From JBOHHR01 sp050740975 (GTDB taxonomy: Bacteria; Pseudomonadota; Gammaproteobacteria; JBOHHR01): 14,548 bases of DNA. How positions within the stretch are numbered: the first letter of the stretch is position 1; each line of letters opens with the position of its first letter. The notes under the pieces were generated by a model. That model did no database searches. It saw only the letters and a program-made list of their open reading frames with translations, and was not told the origin of the DNA. Both the position numbers and the translations under genes were made by a program. Shown piece by piece: positions 1 through 6,813 of this stretch. The stretch is taken from assembly GCA_050740975.1 (NCBI GenBank), contig JBOIEE010000156.1:1-14548 (forward strand), written 5' to 3'.

Positions 1-103
1 AGGTGAGGATTTGCCCCGAGGTGGCGGCTCGTTGCGCTAAGAAAGGCGAAACTACCGGGTGCGGTCGTGTGAGCAGCGCCGGGGGGGCCCTACTCGCCGT
101 TGC

Positions 104-1165
104 TCAACTGCGATTCACGACTTCCAACGCCCGAGACACCACGTCCTGCGGAAGTGAGATATAGCCTAACTTCTCAGCATATTTCTGGCCTTCGGTCAGT
201 CCCCAGGCCACAACATCCTTTAGAGCGTTTGCCTTTTCCGAGTCGGGATATTGCTCGTACAGAAGCAACCAACTAAAGCTCACAATGGGGTAGGACCCAG
301 CACCGTCCGGATCCGGGGAAAATGACTGAAGCGTATGCGACGTGTCCCTCGAGCTAGCGGTCAACGCCATCCGGCCGCTCTGCAGCTCCGGTTTGATAAA
401 CTGACCTGCTTTATTTTCAAGACTAGCCACGCGCAGGCCGAGACGCTTGGCAAAGCCGTATTCCACATAACCGATCGATCCCTCGCTGAGCTTCATGCGC
501 TGGGCCACACCCTCATTACCTCGGGCTACCATGGTGGGACCTGGCCAATCGATAAGCTTGCCAGCACCGGGCCCATCCTTCCATTGTTCGCTAATGGCGC
601 TCAAGTGGTTGGTCAAGGCATAGGTGGTCCCACTGCTGTCCAAACGCGATACTGTGGTAATGTCCATGCTTGGAAGTGTAACATGCGGATTGGCTTCTTT
701 TATCCGCGGATCGTTCCACTTGCGTATTTTCCCGGAGAAGATGTCCACATACACGTCGCGCTTTAGCTTCAGGTCCCCCTCCACTCCCCACAGGTTGTAG
801 GCAAGCACCACCATCCCGGCGGTGGTAGGCACCAGCCGCACGCCGCGTTTCACTTGAGCGATCTCGCTGTCTTTCATGGCCGCGTCGCTGGCTGCGAAAT
901 CTACAGAACCTGCGATAAACCGCTTGATTCCCTCACCGCTGCCGACGCTCTCATAGTGGAGCTCGAGGTCCCGATTTTGTTTCTTATAGGTCTCGATCCA
1001 CTTTTGATACAGCGCTGCCGGGAATGTCGCCCCAGCACCTCGGACCTGCAGTTTTTCTGTTGCCTTTTCTGTTGGTGTGGGCGCTTCCTGCCGCCCACAC
1101 GAAGACAGAGCAAGCGCCAAGATGATAACGGACGCCGTGACAGCGATGCGACAAAACGGTTTCAT
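104..1165 (-). CDS. pstS: Second phosphate-binding protein, PstS family, predicted lipoprotein
   Basis: Periplasmic substrate-binding protein of the phosphate ABC transporter: it should bind inorganic phosphate and hand it to PstCA. The N-terminus is a lipoprotein signal peptide with lipobox LSSC, so Cys23 would be lipidated; Gly follows the Cys, which does not retain a protein in the inner membrane. Typical PstS ligand segments are visible: GAGATFP near residue 43, DFAASDAAM, and SRLDSSGTTY, which carries the Arg/Ser-Gly-Thr phosphate contacts. Length (353 aa) is normal. The start is the ATG at 1165, with a weak purine-rich site (AGGATA) upstream. It is the last gene of the pst operon and resembles the first pstS (3943-4977) throughout, so it is probably a diverged paralogue. 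It lies about 75 nt after the present pstB stop, but would follow by only 13 nt if the pstB duplication were absent. Family assignment is secure; the role of a second binding protein is inference. Confidence 0.93.
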   Translation of the reverse strand: MKPFCRIAVTASVIILALALSSCGRQEAPTPTEKATEKLQVRGAGATFPAALYQKWIETYKKQNRDLELHYESVGSGEGIKRFIAGSVDFAASDAAMKDSEIAQVKRGVRLVPTTAGMVVLAYNLWGVEGDLKLKRDVYVDIFSGKIRKWNDPRIKEANPHVTLPSMDITTVSRLDSSGTTYALTNHLSAISEQWKDGPGAGKLIDWPGPTMVARGNEGVAQRMKLSEGSIGYVEYGFAKRLGLRVASLENKAGQFIKPELQSGRMALTASSRDTSHTLQSFSPDPDGAGSYPIVSFSWLLLYEQYPDSEKANALKDVVAWGLTEGQKYAEKLGYISLPQDVVSRALEVVNRS

Positions 1166-1232
1166 GGCTTATCCTGCTTCAACTGAACTCACCCGATACG
1201 TATTGCCGGGTCAGCTCTTCCTTGGGGTCCTT

Positions 1233-1270
1233 AAAGATCTGCTCAGTCTGTAAAGATCTGCTCAGTCTGT
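1233..1270. repeat. Exact 19-bp tandem duplication at the pstB 3' end
   Basis: Two identical adjacent copies (1233-1251 and 1252-1270) of aaagatctgctcagtctgt on the plus strand. The unit is not a multiple of three, so it shifts the pstB frame and creates a stop at 1243-1245. Deleting either copy on paper restores a conserved PstB C-terminus and a stop at 1179-1181, which shows the single-copy form is ancestral. It looks like a replication-slippage event. Confidence 0.95.
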
Positions 1271-2037
1271 CCCATCTCCACAAGATAACCGGTACGGCTC
1301 CCGCGGGAGATGTCCACGCCGAAAAACGCCGTCTTGTCGGCCACGCGGATCGCCTGCTGCATGTTATGCGTCACTAAAGCGATGGTGTAGTTTTCCTTGA
1401 GATCCAGCATCAACTCCTCTACGCGCCGCGTCGCGACGGGATCGAGCGCAGAGCAGGGTTCGTCCATCAACAACACCGAAGGATCGGTGGCAATGGCCCG
1501 TGCGATACAAAGCCTCTGTTGCTGGCCGCCGGACAACGAAATACCGTTGTTCTTTAGCTTGTCCTTCACTTCGTCCCACAACGCAGCGCGGTGCAACGCC
1601 ACCTCCACTTTCTCCTCCAGATCGCCCGTAAAGCGATTCAAGCGCAAGCCAAAGGCCACATTGTTGAAAATGCTGATGGAGAAAGGGTTCGGTTGCTGGA
1701 ACACCATGCCGATGTGGCGTCGCACTACCACCGGGTCCACATCTTTTGCGTAGATATTTTGTCCATCGAATTGGACGTGGCCTTCAAAGCGAAATCCCGC
1801 GACCAAATCGTTCATGCGATTGAGGCTACGCAAAACGGTGCTCTTACCGCAACCGGAAGGGCCGATAAAACCGGTGATCTTCCCTTTCTCAATCGGCACG
1901 GTACTGTCTCGGACGGCGAGGAAGTCGCCATAAAAGACTTTCTTAAGATTGCAGTGAATAGCGAATTCGGATGCAGCCGTTGCGGCGGCGCTTGCCGAAA
2001 CAGCTGTCCTTGCGGCTGTTTCTGTCATGGCATTCAT
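1243..2037 (-). CDS. pstB: Phosphate ABC transporter ATP-binding protein PstB, C-terminus truncated by a duplication
   Basis: Cytoplasmic ATPase that powers phosphate import through PstCA. All ABC ATPase motifs are visible (numbering from the ATG at 2037): Walker A GPSGCGKST at 59-67, Q-loop QQPNPF near 114, signature LSGGQQQR at 168-175, Walker B LLMDEP near 189-194 and the switch His in LVTHNM (H224). I chose the ATG at 2037 because AGGAG sits just upstream; a TTG at 2052 lies inside that ribosome-binding site. The first ~24 residues are an Ala/Thr-rich extension before the ABC domain. The 3' end is damaged: a 19-bp unit is duplicated exactly, so the frame ends after MGQTEQIFTD. With one copy removed it continues as KDPKEELTRQYVSGEFS to a stop at 1179-1181, a normal PstB tail. 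All catalytic motifs lie upstream of the damage, so activity may survive. Confidence 0.93.
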   Translation of the reverse strand: MNAMTETAARTAVSASAAATAASEFAIHCNLKKVFYGDFLAVRDSTVPIEKGKITGFIGPSGCGKSTVLRSLNRMNDLVAGFRFEGHVQFDGQNIYAKDVDPVVVRRHIGMVFQQPNPFSISIFNNVAFGLRLNRFTGDLEEKVEVALHRAALWDEVKDKLKNNGISLSGGQQQRLCIARAIATDPSVLLMDEPCSALDPVATRRVEELMLDLKENYTIALVTHNMQQAIRVADKTAFFGVDISRGSRTGYLVEMGQTEQIFTD

Positions 2038-2058
2038 TTCATTTCTCCTCAAGTACGT

Positions 2059-2955
2059 TCAGGCCTTGGGTTGCCCAAAAAGGCGGCTGATGATATTAAA
2101 AACCAGCACGATTAAGACCAACACCAGAGATGCGGTCCACGCCAGCTCGATCTGGTTGTCAAACGGCATGCTGGAGAAGTTGTAGATCAATATCGAAAGC
2201 GAAGCGGTTGGTTCGTTCAAACCGGTCAGATAGTAATTGCTGAACAATGCAGTAAAAAGCAGTGGCGCCGATTCACCGGCACCGCGCGCCACCGCCAGCA
2301 TCACCCCGGTGAGGATCCCAGGCAACCCAGTGGGTAACACCACTTTCCAGATCACCTGGGTGGGCGTACAGCCCATGCCGTAGGCCGCGTCTTTCATGAT
2401 CTGCGGCACCATCTTTATGGACTCCTCGACCGTCAATATCACCGTGGGCAACATCAGTACCGCGAGGGCTATGCCTCCCGCGTAGGCGGAGTAGTTTCCG
2501 GTCAGCACTACGAGGCTTGCATAAACAAATACACCCGCCAGGATCGACGGCATTCCGGTCAAAGTATTAGCGAGAAAGCGCGCGCTGTTTGCGAGTCTGC
2601 TCCGAGGCGCCCGCTCCGCCAGATAAACAGCCGCTAGGATCCCGATTGGAACGCTGATTAACATGCCGATGCCGACCATTGCCAATGTACCGACAATAGC
2701 GTTGCCGAACCCTCCACCCAGCTCAAAACCTGCTGGCGGGAGCGCGGTGAGCGCCTCTGCGCTCAACCGAGCCCCGCCGCGCACGACGACCATGTAAAGC
2801 ACCGAAAATAGGGGGATACTGACGATGATGGCAGCCACCCATGTTGCTAAGGTGAATAACAGATCGCGGATCGCCCGTGGTTCGAGGAGCGCTCGCTCTA
2901 GCCGTGGTAGCGGAATGGCGCCGGAATCCCTCGCCGTGGTGGCTCGATCGCTCAT
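2059..2955 (-). CDS. pstA: Phosphate ABC transporter permease PstA
   Basis: Inner-membrane permease that forms the phosphate channel with PstC. The 298-aa sequence has a hydrophilic N-terminal tail (about 1-30), a first membrane segment near 31-58, further hydrophobic segments near 84-113, 132-152, 160-178 and 212-235, and a last one at 271-292. The EAA loop that docks on PstB lies at about 177-208 (EESIKMVP...AAYGMGCTPTQ...LP). The ATG overlaps the pstC stop as ATGA, so translation is probably coupled to pstC. pstB begins 21 nt downstream. Length and motifs are normal. Confidence 0.95.
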   Translation of the reverse strand: MSDRATTARDSGAIPLPRLERALLEPRAIRDLLFTLATWVAAIIVSIPLFSVLYMVVVRGGARLSAEALTALPPAGFELGGGFGNAIVGTLAMVGIGMLISVPIGILAAVYLAERAPRSRLANSARFLANTLTGMPSILAGVFVYASLVVLTGNYSAYAGGIALAVLMLPTVILTVEESIKMVPQIMKDAAYGMGCTPTQVIWKVVLPTGLPGILTGVMLAVARGAGESAPLLFTALFSNYYLTGLNEPTASLSILIYNFSSMPFDNQIELAWTASLVLVLIVLVFNIISRLFGQPKA

Positions 2956-3929
2956 TTCTTGCCCTCAAACTTGCGTGCGGATAACTGCATCATGTACAGA
3001 CCGATGACATTGATCAGCATGTTGATCGCCAGAAGCGCCATGGCGGCGTACATCAATGCTTCGATTTCAATCTTCCCGGCCTCCGGGAAGTTTGAGGCCA
3101 GCAGGGAGGCTAAGGTGTCTGCGGGAGCGAACAGCGAAAGGCTGAGCTGATTGGCGTTGCCGATCAGCATCGCCAGCGCCATCGTCTCTCCAAGCGCTCG
3201 ACCGAAACCAAGAACCATGGCGCCGAAGATCCCTGAGGATGCGGTGGGGAGCATGACTCGAAAAATCGCCTCCGATCGCGTTGTGCCCATGCCATAGGCC
3301 GCCTCTTTCACCTTGTAGGGAATACGCCGCAGAGCGTCCTGGGAGACAGCAGCGATCGTGGGTAGGATCATGATGGCGAGCACGACCGCGGCGGGCAGCA
3401 TGCCAGGGCCGCAGAGCGAAGTGCCGAAGAAGGGGACCCAACTGAATTCGCTGTTAAGCCAGTTGGCGAGAGGGCGGAGCGTGGGGATCACCACATAGAT
3501 CCCCCAAAGACCATAGACCACACTGGGGATGGCGGCTAACAGCTCGACGACGGTACGAAAGATAGCGGCTAACCTCGGCCCTAAGAATTCCTGGGTGAGA
3601 AAGATGGCCATCGAGACGCCAAAAAGCCCCCCGATGATCAAGGCCAGAATCGAGCTGTACAGCGTGCCCCAGATCTGCGGAAGGATGCCAAACTCCTCCT
3701 TGCCCACGTCCCAAGTCGAGGAGGTGACAAAACCGAGGCCGTACTTCGCTATTGCGGGTAACGCTTGACCCCCGATCTTCCACAGGATATACGCCGCGAG
3801 CGCCAGGATGATCCAAGCGCCGCTCCATGCTAGAAAACGAAAACTGCGATCCCAGGCGTAATCTGCGGCCGAAGGGGGCCCTGAGATGGAGTCGCTAATG
3901 CGGACCCCTGCGAATGCCTTCAAAGCCAT
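2952..3929 (-). CDS. pstC: Phosphate ABC transporter permease PstC
   Basis: Inner-membrane permease partner of PstA. The 325-aa sequence has a cytoplasmic N-terminus, a first membrane helix at about 32-52, a periplasmic stretch, then a cluster of helices from about 85 onward and a last one near 290-314. The EAA motif for PstB contact is at about 198-228 (QDALRRIP...EAAYGMGTTRSE...LP). GFGRALGETMA near 241-251 is typical of PstC. It starts 13 nt after pstS, and its ribosome-binding site lies within a small hairpin (see 3930-3946). It ends in a 4-nt overlap with pstA. Confidence 0.95.
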   Translation of the reverse strand: MALKAFAGVRISDSISGPPSAADYAWDRSFRFLAWSGAWIILALAAYILWKIGGQALPAIAKYGLGFVTSSTWDVGKEEFGILPQIWGTLYSSILALIIGGLFGVSMAIFLTQEFLGPRLAAIFRTVVELLAAIPSVVYGLWGIYVVIPTLRPLANWLNSEFSWVPFFGTSLCGPGMLPAAVVLAIMILPTIAAVSQDALRRIPYKVKEAAYGMGTTRSEAIFRVMLPTASSGIFGAMVLGFGRALGETMALAMLIGNANQLSLSLFAPADTLASLLASNFPEAGKIEIEALMYAAMALLAINMLINVIGLYMMQLSARKFEGKK

Positions 3930-3946
3930 GTGAGCCTTCAGCTCAC
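3930..3946 (-). promoter_or_regulatory. Hairpin over the pstC ribosome-binding site
   Basis: On the minus strand the pstS-pstC junction reads GTGAGC-TGAAG-GCTCAC, a perfect 6-bp stem with a 5-nt loop directly before the pstC ATG. The Shine-Dalgarno-like GAAGG spans the loop and one stem base, and the pstS stop codon lies in the other arm. Such a structure could hold pstC translation below that of pstS, fitting the known need for more binding protein than permease. The structure is seen; the effect is inferred. Confidence 0.5.
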
Positions 3947-4977
3947 TGGATCTGCTGAGCGGCTACCCGCACCTTCTCGATCACGTTCCCCGGCAGTGGG
4001 ATATAGCCCATTTGGTCGGCGATCTTCTGTCCTTCAGTCAGGCAGTATTCAACGACATCCCGCAGTACCTCCGCTTTCTTGGGATCCTGTTTCTTGTAGA
4101 ACAGCATCCAGGTGAAGCTGGCAATAGGGTAAGAATTCTCGCCCTCCGGATCGTCCACCCACATGCGCAAGTCATCGCTTAGCTGGGCATTGGCCAGCGC
4201 GCTTTTGCCGGTTTCACCGCCTGCTGCGGCGAAGTTCCCGGCCTTATTCTGCAGCAGCGCGCTATTCATCTTGGTAAGCTTGGTATAACTGTACTCGATA
4301 TAGCCGATAGCGCCCGGGGTCTGTTTTATGGTGGCGGTGACACCGTCGTTCTTGGGTGCGGCAACGAACTTGTCGCTGCTTGGCCACTGCACGGTCTTTC
4401 CGGTCCCCGGCCCGTTTTTCCACGCCTCACTGACGGCGCTCAAGTGTCTGGTAAAGACATAGGTGGTACCGCTGCTATCGGCGCGACTCACGACGGTGAT
4501 CGGCATGTCCGGCAGCGAGAGATCCGGGTTGGCCTTCGCGATGCGCGGATGGTTCCATTTGGTTATCTTACCCAGCAGGATATCGGGATAGACATCGCGG
4601 GGTAGCTTGAGGCCTTGAGGATCGCCCGGCAGATTGTAGGCGAGGACGATCTCGCCAGCCGTCATAGGCAGCAATACCACACCCTTGCCGACCTTGGCGA
4701 TCTCCTCGTCGCTCATGGCCGCATCGCTGGCGGCAAAGTCCACGGTCCCGTTGATAAAGTCTTGGATCCCAGCGCCGCTTCCTTTGGCCTGGTAATCTAC
4801 GATGACCCCCTCCTGGGCACCGCTGTATTGCTTAAACCAGGTTGAATAGATCGGAAATGGGAAGCTCGCACCCGAACCGATGAGTCGCATGCTCTCGGCC
4901 CGAGGAGCAACCGATGTTATCAAACCCGCAATTAAAAGAACGGAAGCAAAAACTTTCACCAAAGCGGTATTTTTCAT
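3943..4977 (-). CDS. pstS: Periplasmic phosphate-binding protein PstS
   Basis: High-affinity periplasmic phosphate receptor of the PstSCAB importer. From the ATG at 4977 the product is 344 aa. A Sec signal peptide is clear (MKNTALVK, then a hydrophobic core, then a likely cut after APRA or nearby). Phosphate-contact segments are present: GSGASFPFP, KGSGAGIQDF, DFAASDAAM and SRADSSGTTY. I prefer the ATG at 4977 over an in-frame TTG at 4992 because GGAGG precedes it at normal spacing and the signal peptide then starts with MKN. It is first in the pst operon and directly downstream of a Pho box, so it should be induced by phosphate starvation through PhoB. Confidence 0.95.
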   Translation of the reverse strand: MKNTALVKVFASVLLIAGLITSVAPRAESMRLIGSGASFPFPIYSTWFKQYSGAQEGVIVDYQAKGSGAGIQDFINGTVDFAASDAAMSDEEIAKVGKGVVLLPMTAGEIVLAYNLPGDPQGLKLPRDVYPDILLGKITKWNHPRIAKANPDLSLPDMPITVVSRADSSGTTYVFTRHLSAVSEAWKNGPGTGKTVQWPSSDKFVAAPKNDGVTATIKQTPGAIGYIEYSYTKLTKMNSALLQNKAGNFAAAGGETGKSALANAQLSDDLRMWVDDPEGENSYPIASFTWMLFYKKQDPKKAEVLRDVVEYCLTEGQKIADQMGYIPLPGNVIEKVRVAAQQIQ

Positions 4978-5030
4978 AAACAAACCCTCCAATATAGAGT
5001 TAGCGCAGGTCGACCAGACGACGAGCTATG

Positions 5031-5064
5031 ACGATACGATTTTATTTTTACATTTTGGTGACAG
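5031..5064 (-). promoter_or_regulatory. Pho box and -10 element for the pst operon
   Basis: On the minus strand CTGTCAC-CAAA-ATGTAAA (5064 to 5047) forms two 7-bp half-sites separated by 4 bp, the layout of PhoB sites (consensus half CTGTCAT). Ten bases further on is TATCGT (5036-5031), a 4/6 match to TATAAT at the spacing typical of PhoB promoters, where the Pho box replaces the -35 element. It lies about 55-85 bp upstream of the pstS start. Consensus and spacing are from established knowledge; PhoB binding here is inferred. Confidence 0.72.
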
Positions 5065-5128
5065 CCGAATGATCGTTCTGCTGTTTCATGGCCTGGCTAA
5101 GGAGCCGTACTACTGGCTAGTGGACATT

Positions 5129-5154
5129 GAAAAATTCCATCCGTGGAATTTTTC
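5129..5154. promoter_or_regulatory. Perfect 11-bp hairpin in the divergent control region
   Basis: GAAAAATTCCA, loop TCCG, TGGAATTTTTC: an uninterrupted 11-bp inverted repeat with a 4-base loop. Because it is a perfect palindrome with an AT-rich stem it could be a dyad operator or a weak bidirectional terminator between the two divergent transcription units. I do not recognise it as the site of a known regulator. Confidence 0.55.
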
Positions 5155-5159
5155 GCAAG

Positions 5160-5248
5160 CACTTCCCTATGGCTGCGGGGCACTTCCCTATGGCTGCGGG
5201 GCACTTCCCTATGGCTGCGGGGCACTCCCTATGGCTGCGGGGCACTTC
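5160..5248. repeat. 21-bp tandem repeat (4 copies plus a partial)
   Basis: A minisatellite whose unit begins cacttccctatggctg and ends cgggg. Copies lie at 5160-5180, 5181-5201, 5202-5222 and 5223-5242, followed by the partial start cacttc at 5243-5248. The first three are identical; the fourth is 20 bp, having lost one t. There are no spacers between units, so it is not a CRISPR array. In one frame it would read as a 7-residue repeat (ALPYGCG), but the open frames across it have no credible start or homology. It separates the two Pho boxes. Confidence 0.95.
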
Positions 5249-5263
5249 GAATTAAAGTGCCCC
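5239..5263. promoter_or_regulatory. Hairpin closing the tandem repeat
   Basis: GGGGCACTT (5239-5247), loop cgaatta, AAGTGCCCC (5255-5263) form a perfect 9-bp stem. The left arm is the junction of repeat units and also occurs at the three upstream junctions, so the single right arm could pair with any of them. No T-run follows on the plus strand, so it is not a canonical terminator. Confidence 0.5.
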
Positions 5264-5287
5264 AGTGTCATCGCCACGCATTAAATA

Positions 5288-5321
5288 CCGTCATCGTTTT
5301 GTCACGATGGCGCGCTAAGGT
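5288..5321 (+). promoter_or_regulatory. Pho box and -10 element for ppk
   Basis: CCGTCAT-CGTT-TTGTCAC (5288-5305) matches the 7-4-7 Pho box layout with one mismatch to CTGTCAT/C in each half. Ten bases later TAAGGT (5316-5321) is a weak -10 (3/6) at the expected distance. It points toward ppk, whose ATG is about 140 bp downstream. A divergent pair of Pho boxes serving pst and ppk fits the known PhoB control of both functions. Confidence 0.65.
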
Positions 5322-5400
5322 GTAACTCCTGCCACGAGCTCGGTCTGCGTGAGCAGGAACTGCAATTTGTCCGGACAGGGACTGCGCGGAATCCAACGCC

Positions 5401-5421
5401 AGGGAAGGCCCTCTTTTTTTT
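5401..5421 (+). terminator. Weak terminator-like or attenuator element in the ppk leader
   Basis: AGGG-AAGG-CCCT followed by C and a run of eight T (5414-5421). The stem is only 4 bp, so intrinsic termination would be weak, but the T-run placement is right. It lies between the ppk Pho promoter and the ppk start and could attenuate the transcript. Part of the upstream leader can also fold (TCCTGC near 5331 with GCAGGA near 5352). Confidence 0.25.
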
Positions 5422-5458
5422 GTTTTTATTTTTGAGCTTTCTACAGATTGCCCAATCC

Positions 5459-6736
5459 ATGGATACAAAGACCACGGAAGAGCCGGCCAATCGACCGGCA
5501 AAACGATCAACACTCAAGCTCAAGCCAGTCGAGGCGGATCCTCCTTCCAATCAGGACCTTGCGATCCGTTCCGAGACCTTTGATCTGGACGCGCCCGAGT
5601 GCTATCTCAATCGCGAGCTTACCTGGCTTGGATTTAATCGGCGCCTGTTGCATGAGGCCGCCGATGAGCGTACGCCGTTGTTGGAGCGGGTGAAGTTCCT
5701 CGCCATCGTCCATTCCAACCTGGACGAGTTCTTCATGAAACGGATCGGCGGGCTTAAGCAACAAATAGGTGCCGGGCTACAAGCACCCTCGGTCGACGGA
5801 CGCACGCCGGCAGAGCAGATCAAAGAATGCTTTGTGGTTGTTTGGGATCTCGCAAGGCAAATGCGCCAGCTTGCCAGCGAATTGTTCCGGTTACTTGAGA
5901 AGGAAGGGATCCGCATTACCTGCTTTGAGGCGTTGCCTAGCGAGGAGCAGGCCGCCTTGCGCGATCACTACCGCAAGAACATATTTCCACTGCTCACGCC
6001 CTTAGCCATCGATCCGGCACACCCGTTTCCCTTAATCTCGAATCTATCCCTAAACCTCTTGCTCACGGTACGGTGTCTGGAGACAGGGGAGAGGACCCTG
6101 GTGCGCATCAAGGTACCCACCAGTGCCGGCGTGCCGCGCTTCATCCAAGTGGGCCACGCGACAGGGTTTGTGCCGTTGGAAGATCTGATGGCCAAGCATC
6201 TCGACTGGCTCTTTCCGGGAATAGCCGTAGAGTCCTGCGAGCTGTTCCGCATAACCCGCAATGCCATCGCTGAAAAATCAGAAGAACAAGCCGATGACTT
6301 ATTAGCGCTTATCGAGTCCGAGCTGCGGGATCGCAAATTTGCCCCATCGTGCGTCTGGAGGTCGCTAAGGGCATGAGTCCAGAGCACCGGGGCATGCTGG
6401 CCGCGGAATTGGGCCTGGACGAAGAGGCCGGTCAGCATCGTGGGCCGGTTTCTCGAGCACGCGCGGATTTATTGTTTCAAGAACGGTGGCGAAGAGGAGT
6501 ATTTCATCGGCTCGGCCGATTGCATGAAGCACAACCTGGAGAGCCGCGTGGAAGTGTTGGCCCCGGTGGAGAAGGCGGAGCTGCAGGCGCTGCTGCGCCA
6601 ATGCCTCGATGTGCAGTTGCAGGATAGGCGCAGCGCCTGGGAGATGCAGTCGGACGGAAGCTATCGTCAACTGCGGCCCGGGCCAGAAGGAGACGGACTT
6701 GGGGCACAGCTGGTATCTACCGATCTCGCCGCGTAG
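5459..6736 (+). pseudogene. ppk1: Polyphosphate kinase PPK1, disrupted by a frameshift and a large internal deletion
   Basis: PPK1 transfers ATP gamma-phosphate to and from polyphosphate. The 5' part (5459 to about 6343) encodes a normal N-terminus: LNRELTWLGFNRRLLHEA, FLAIVHSNLDEFFMKRI and TPLAIDPAHPFPLISNLSLN. Near 6343 the frame shifts: frame 2 stops at 6376, while frame 1 continues with IVRLEVAKGMSPEHRGML and GLDEEA to about 6429. There the sequence jumps to the C-terminal block SIVGRFLEHARIYCF, IGSADCMKHNLESRVEVL and RSAWEMQSDGSY, ending at TAG 6736 back in frame 2. Compared with a ~690-aa PPK1, about 250 central residues are gone, including the segment with the two catalytic histidines (H435 and H454 in E. 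coli). No active kinase can be made. The ATG at 5459 gives the usual family N-terminus; an in-frame TTG at 5420 only adds an AT-rich leader. No good Shine-Dalgarno is visible. Confidence 0.92.
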
Positions 6737-6813
6737 CGATGGCGAGACCACGTGCACAACAGCGCGCGCGATCTTTTTTCTCGCCGCACGGCTATAACAT
6801 CGTGGAGTAGAGA

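Noticed and set aside
5160..5248. Repeats as a CRISPR array
   Set aside because: Units are directly adjacent with no unique spacers and no cas genes nearby.
4880..5284. Open frame across the control region encoding repeated ALPYGCG residues
   Set aside because: It runs antisense through the start of pstS and over both the Pho box and the minisatellite; the repeat pattern is a by-product of the 21-bp unit being divisible by three. No start signal or homology.
5368..5377. TGTCCGGACA palindrome as an operator
   Set aside because: Ten-bp perfect palindrome in the ppk leader, but short and not matched to any regulator I know; not enough to call.
5420..5458. Upstream TTG start for ppk
   Set aside because: The extra residues come from a T-rich leader with no family similarity; ATG 5459 fits better.
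6724..6747. TCTCGCC / GGCGAGA inverted repeat as the ppk terminator
   Set aside because: Seven-bp stem with a 10-nt loop that overlaps the ppk stop, with no T-run directly after it; too weak to call.
6776..6798. Promoter (TATAAC) directly before the DUF3141 gene
   Set aside because: The -10-like hexamer has no recognisable -35 at 16-18 bp, only a T-run; could be chance.
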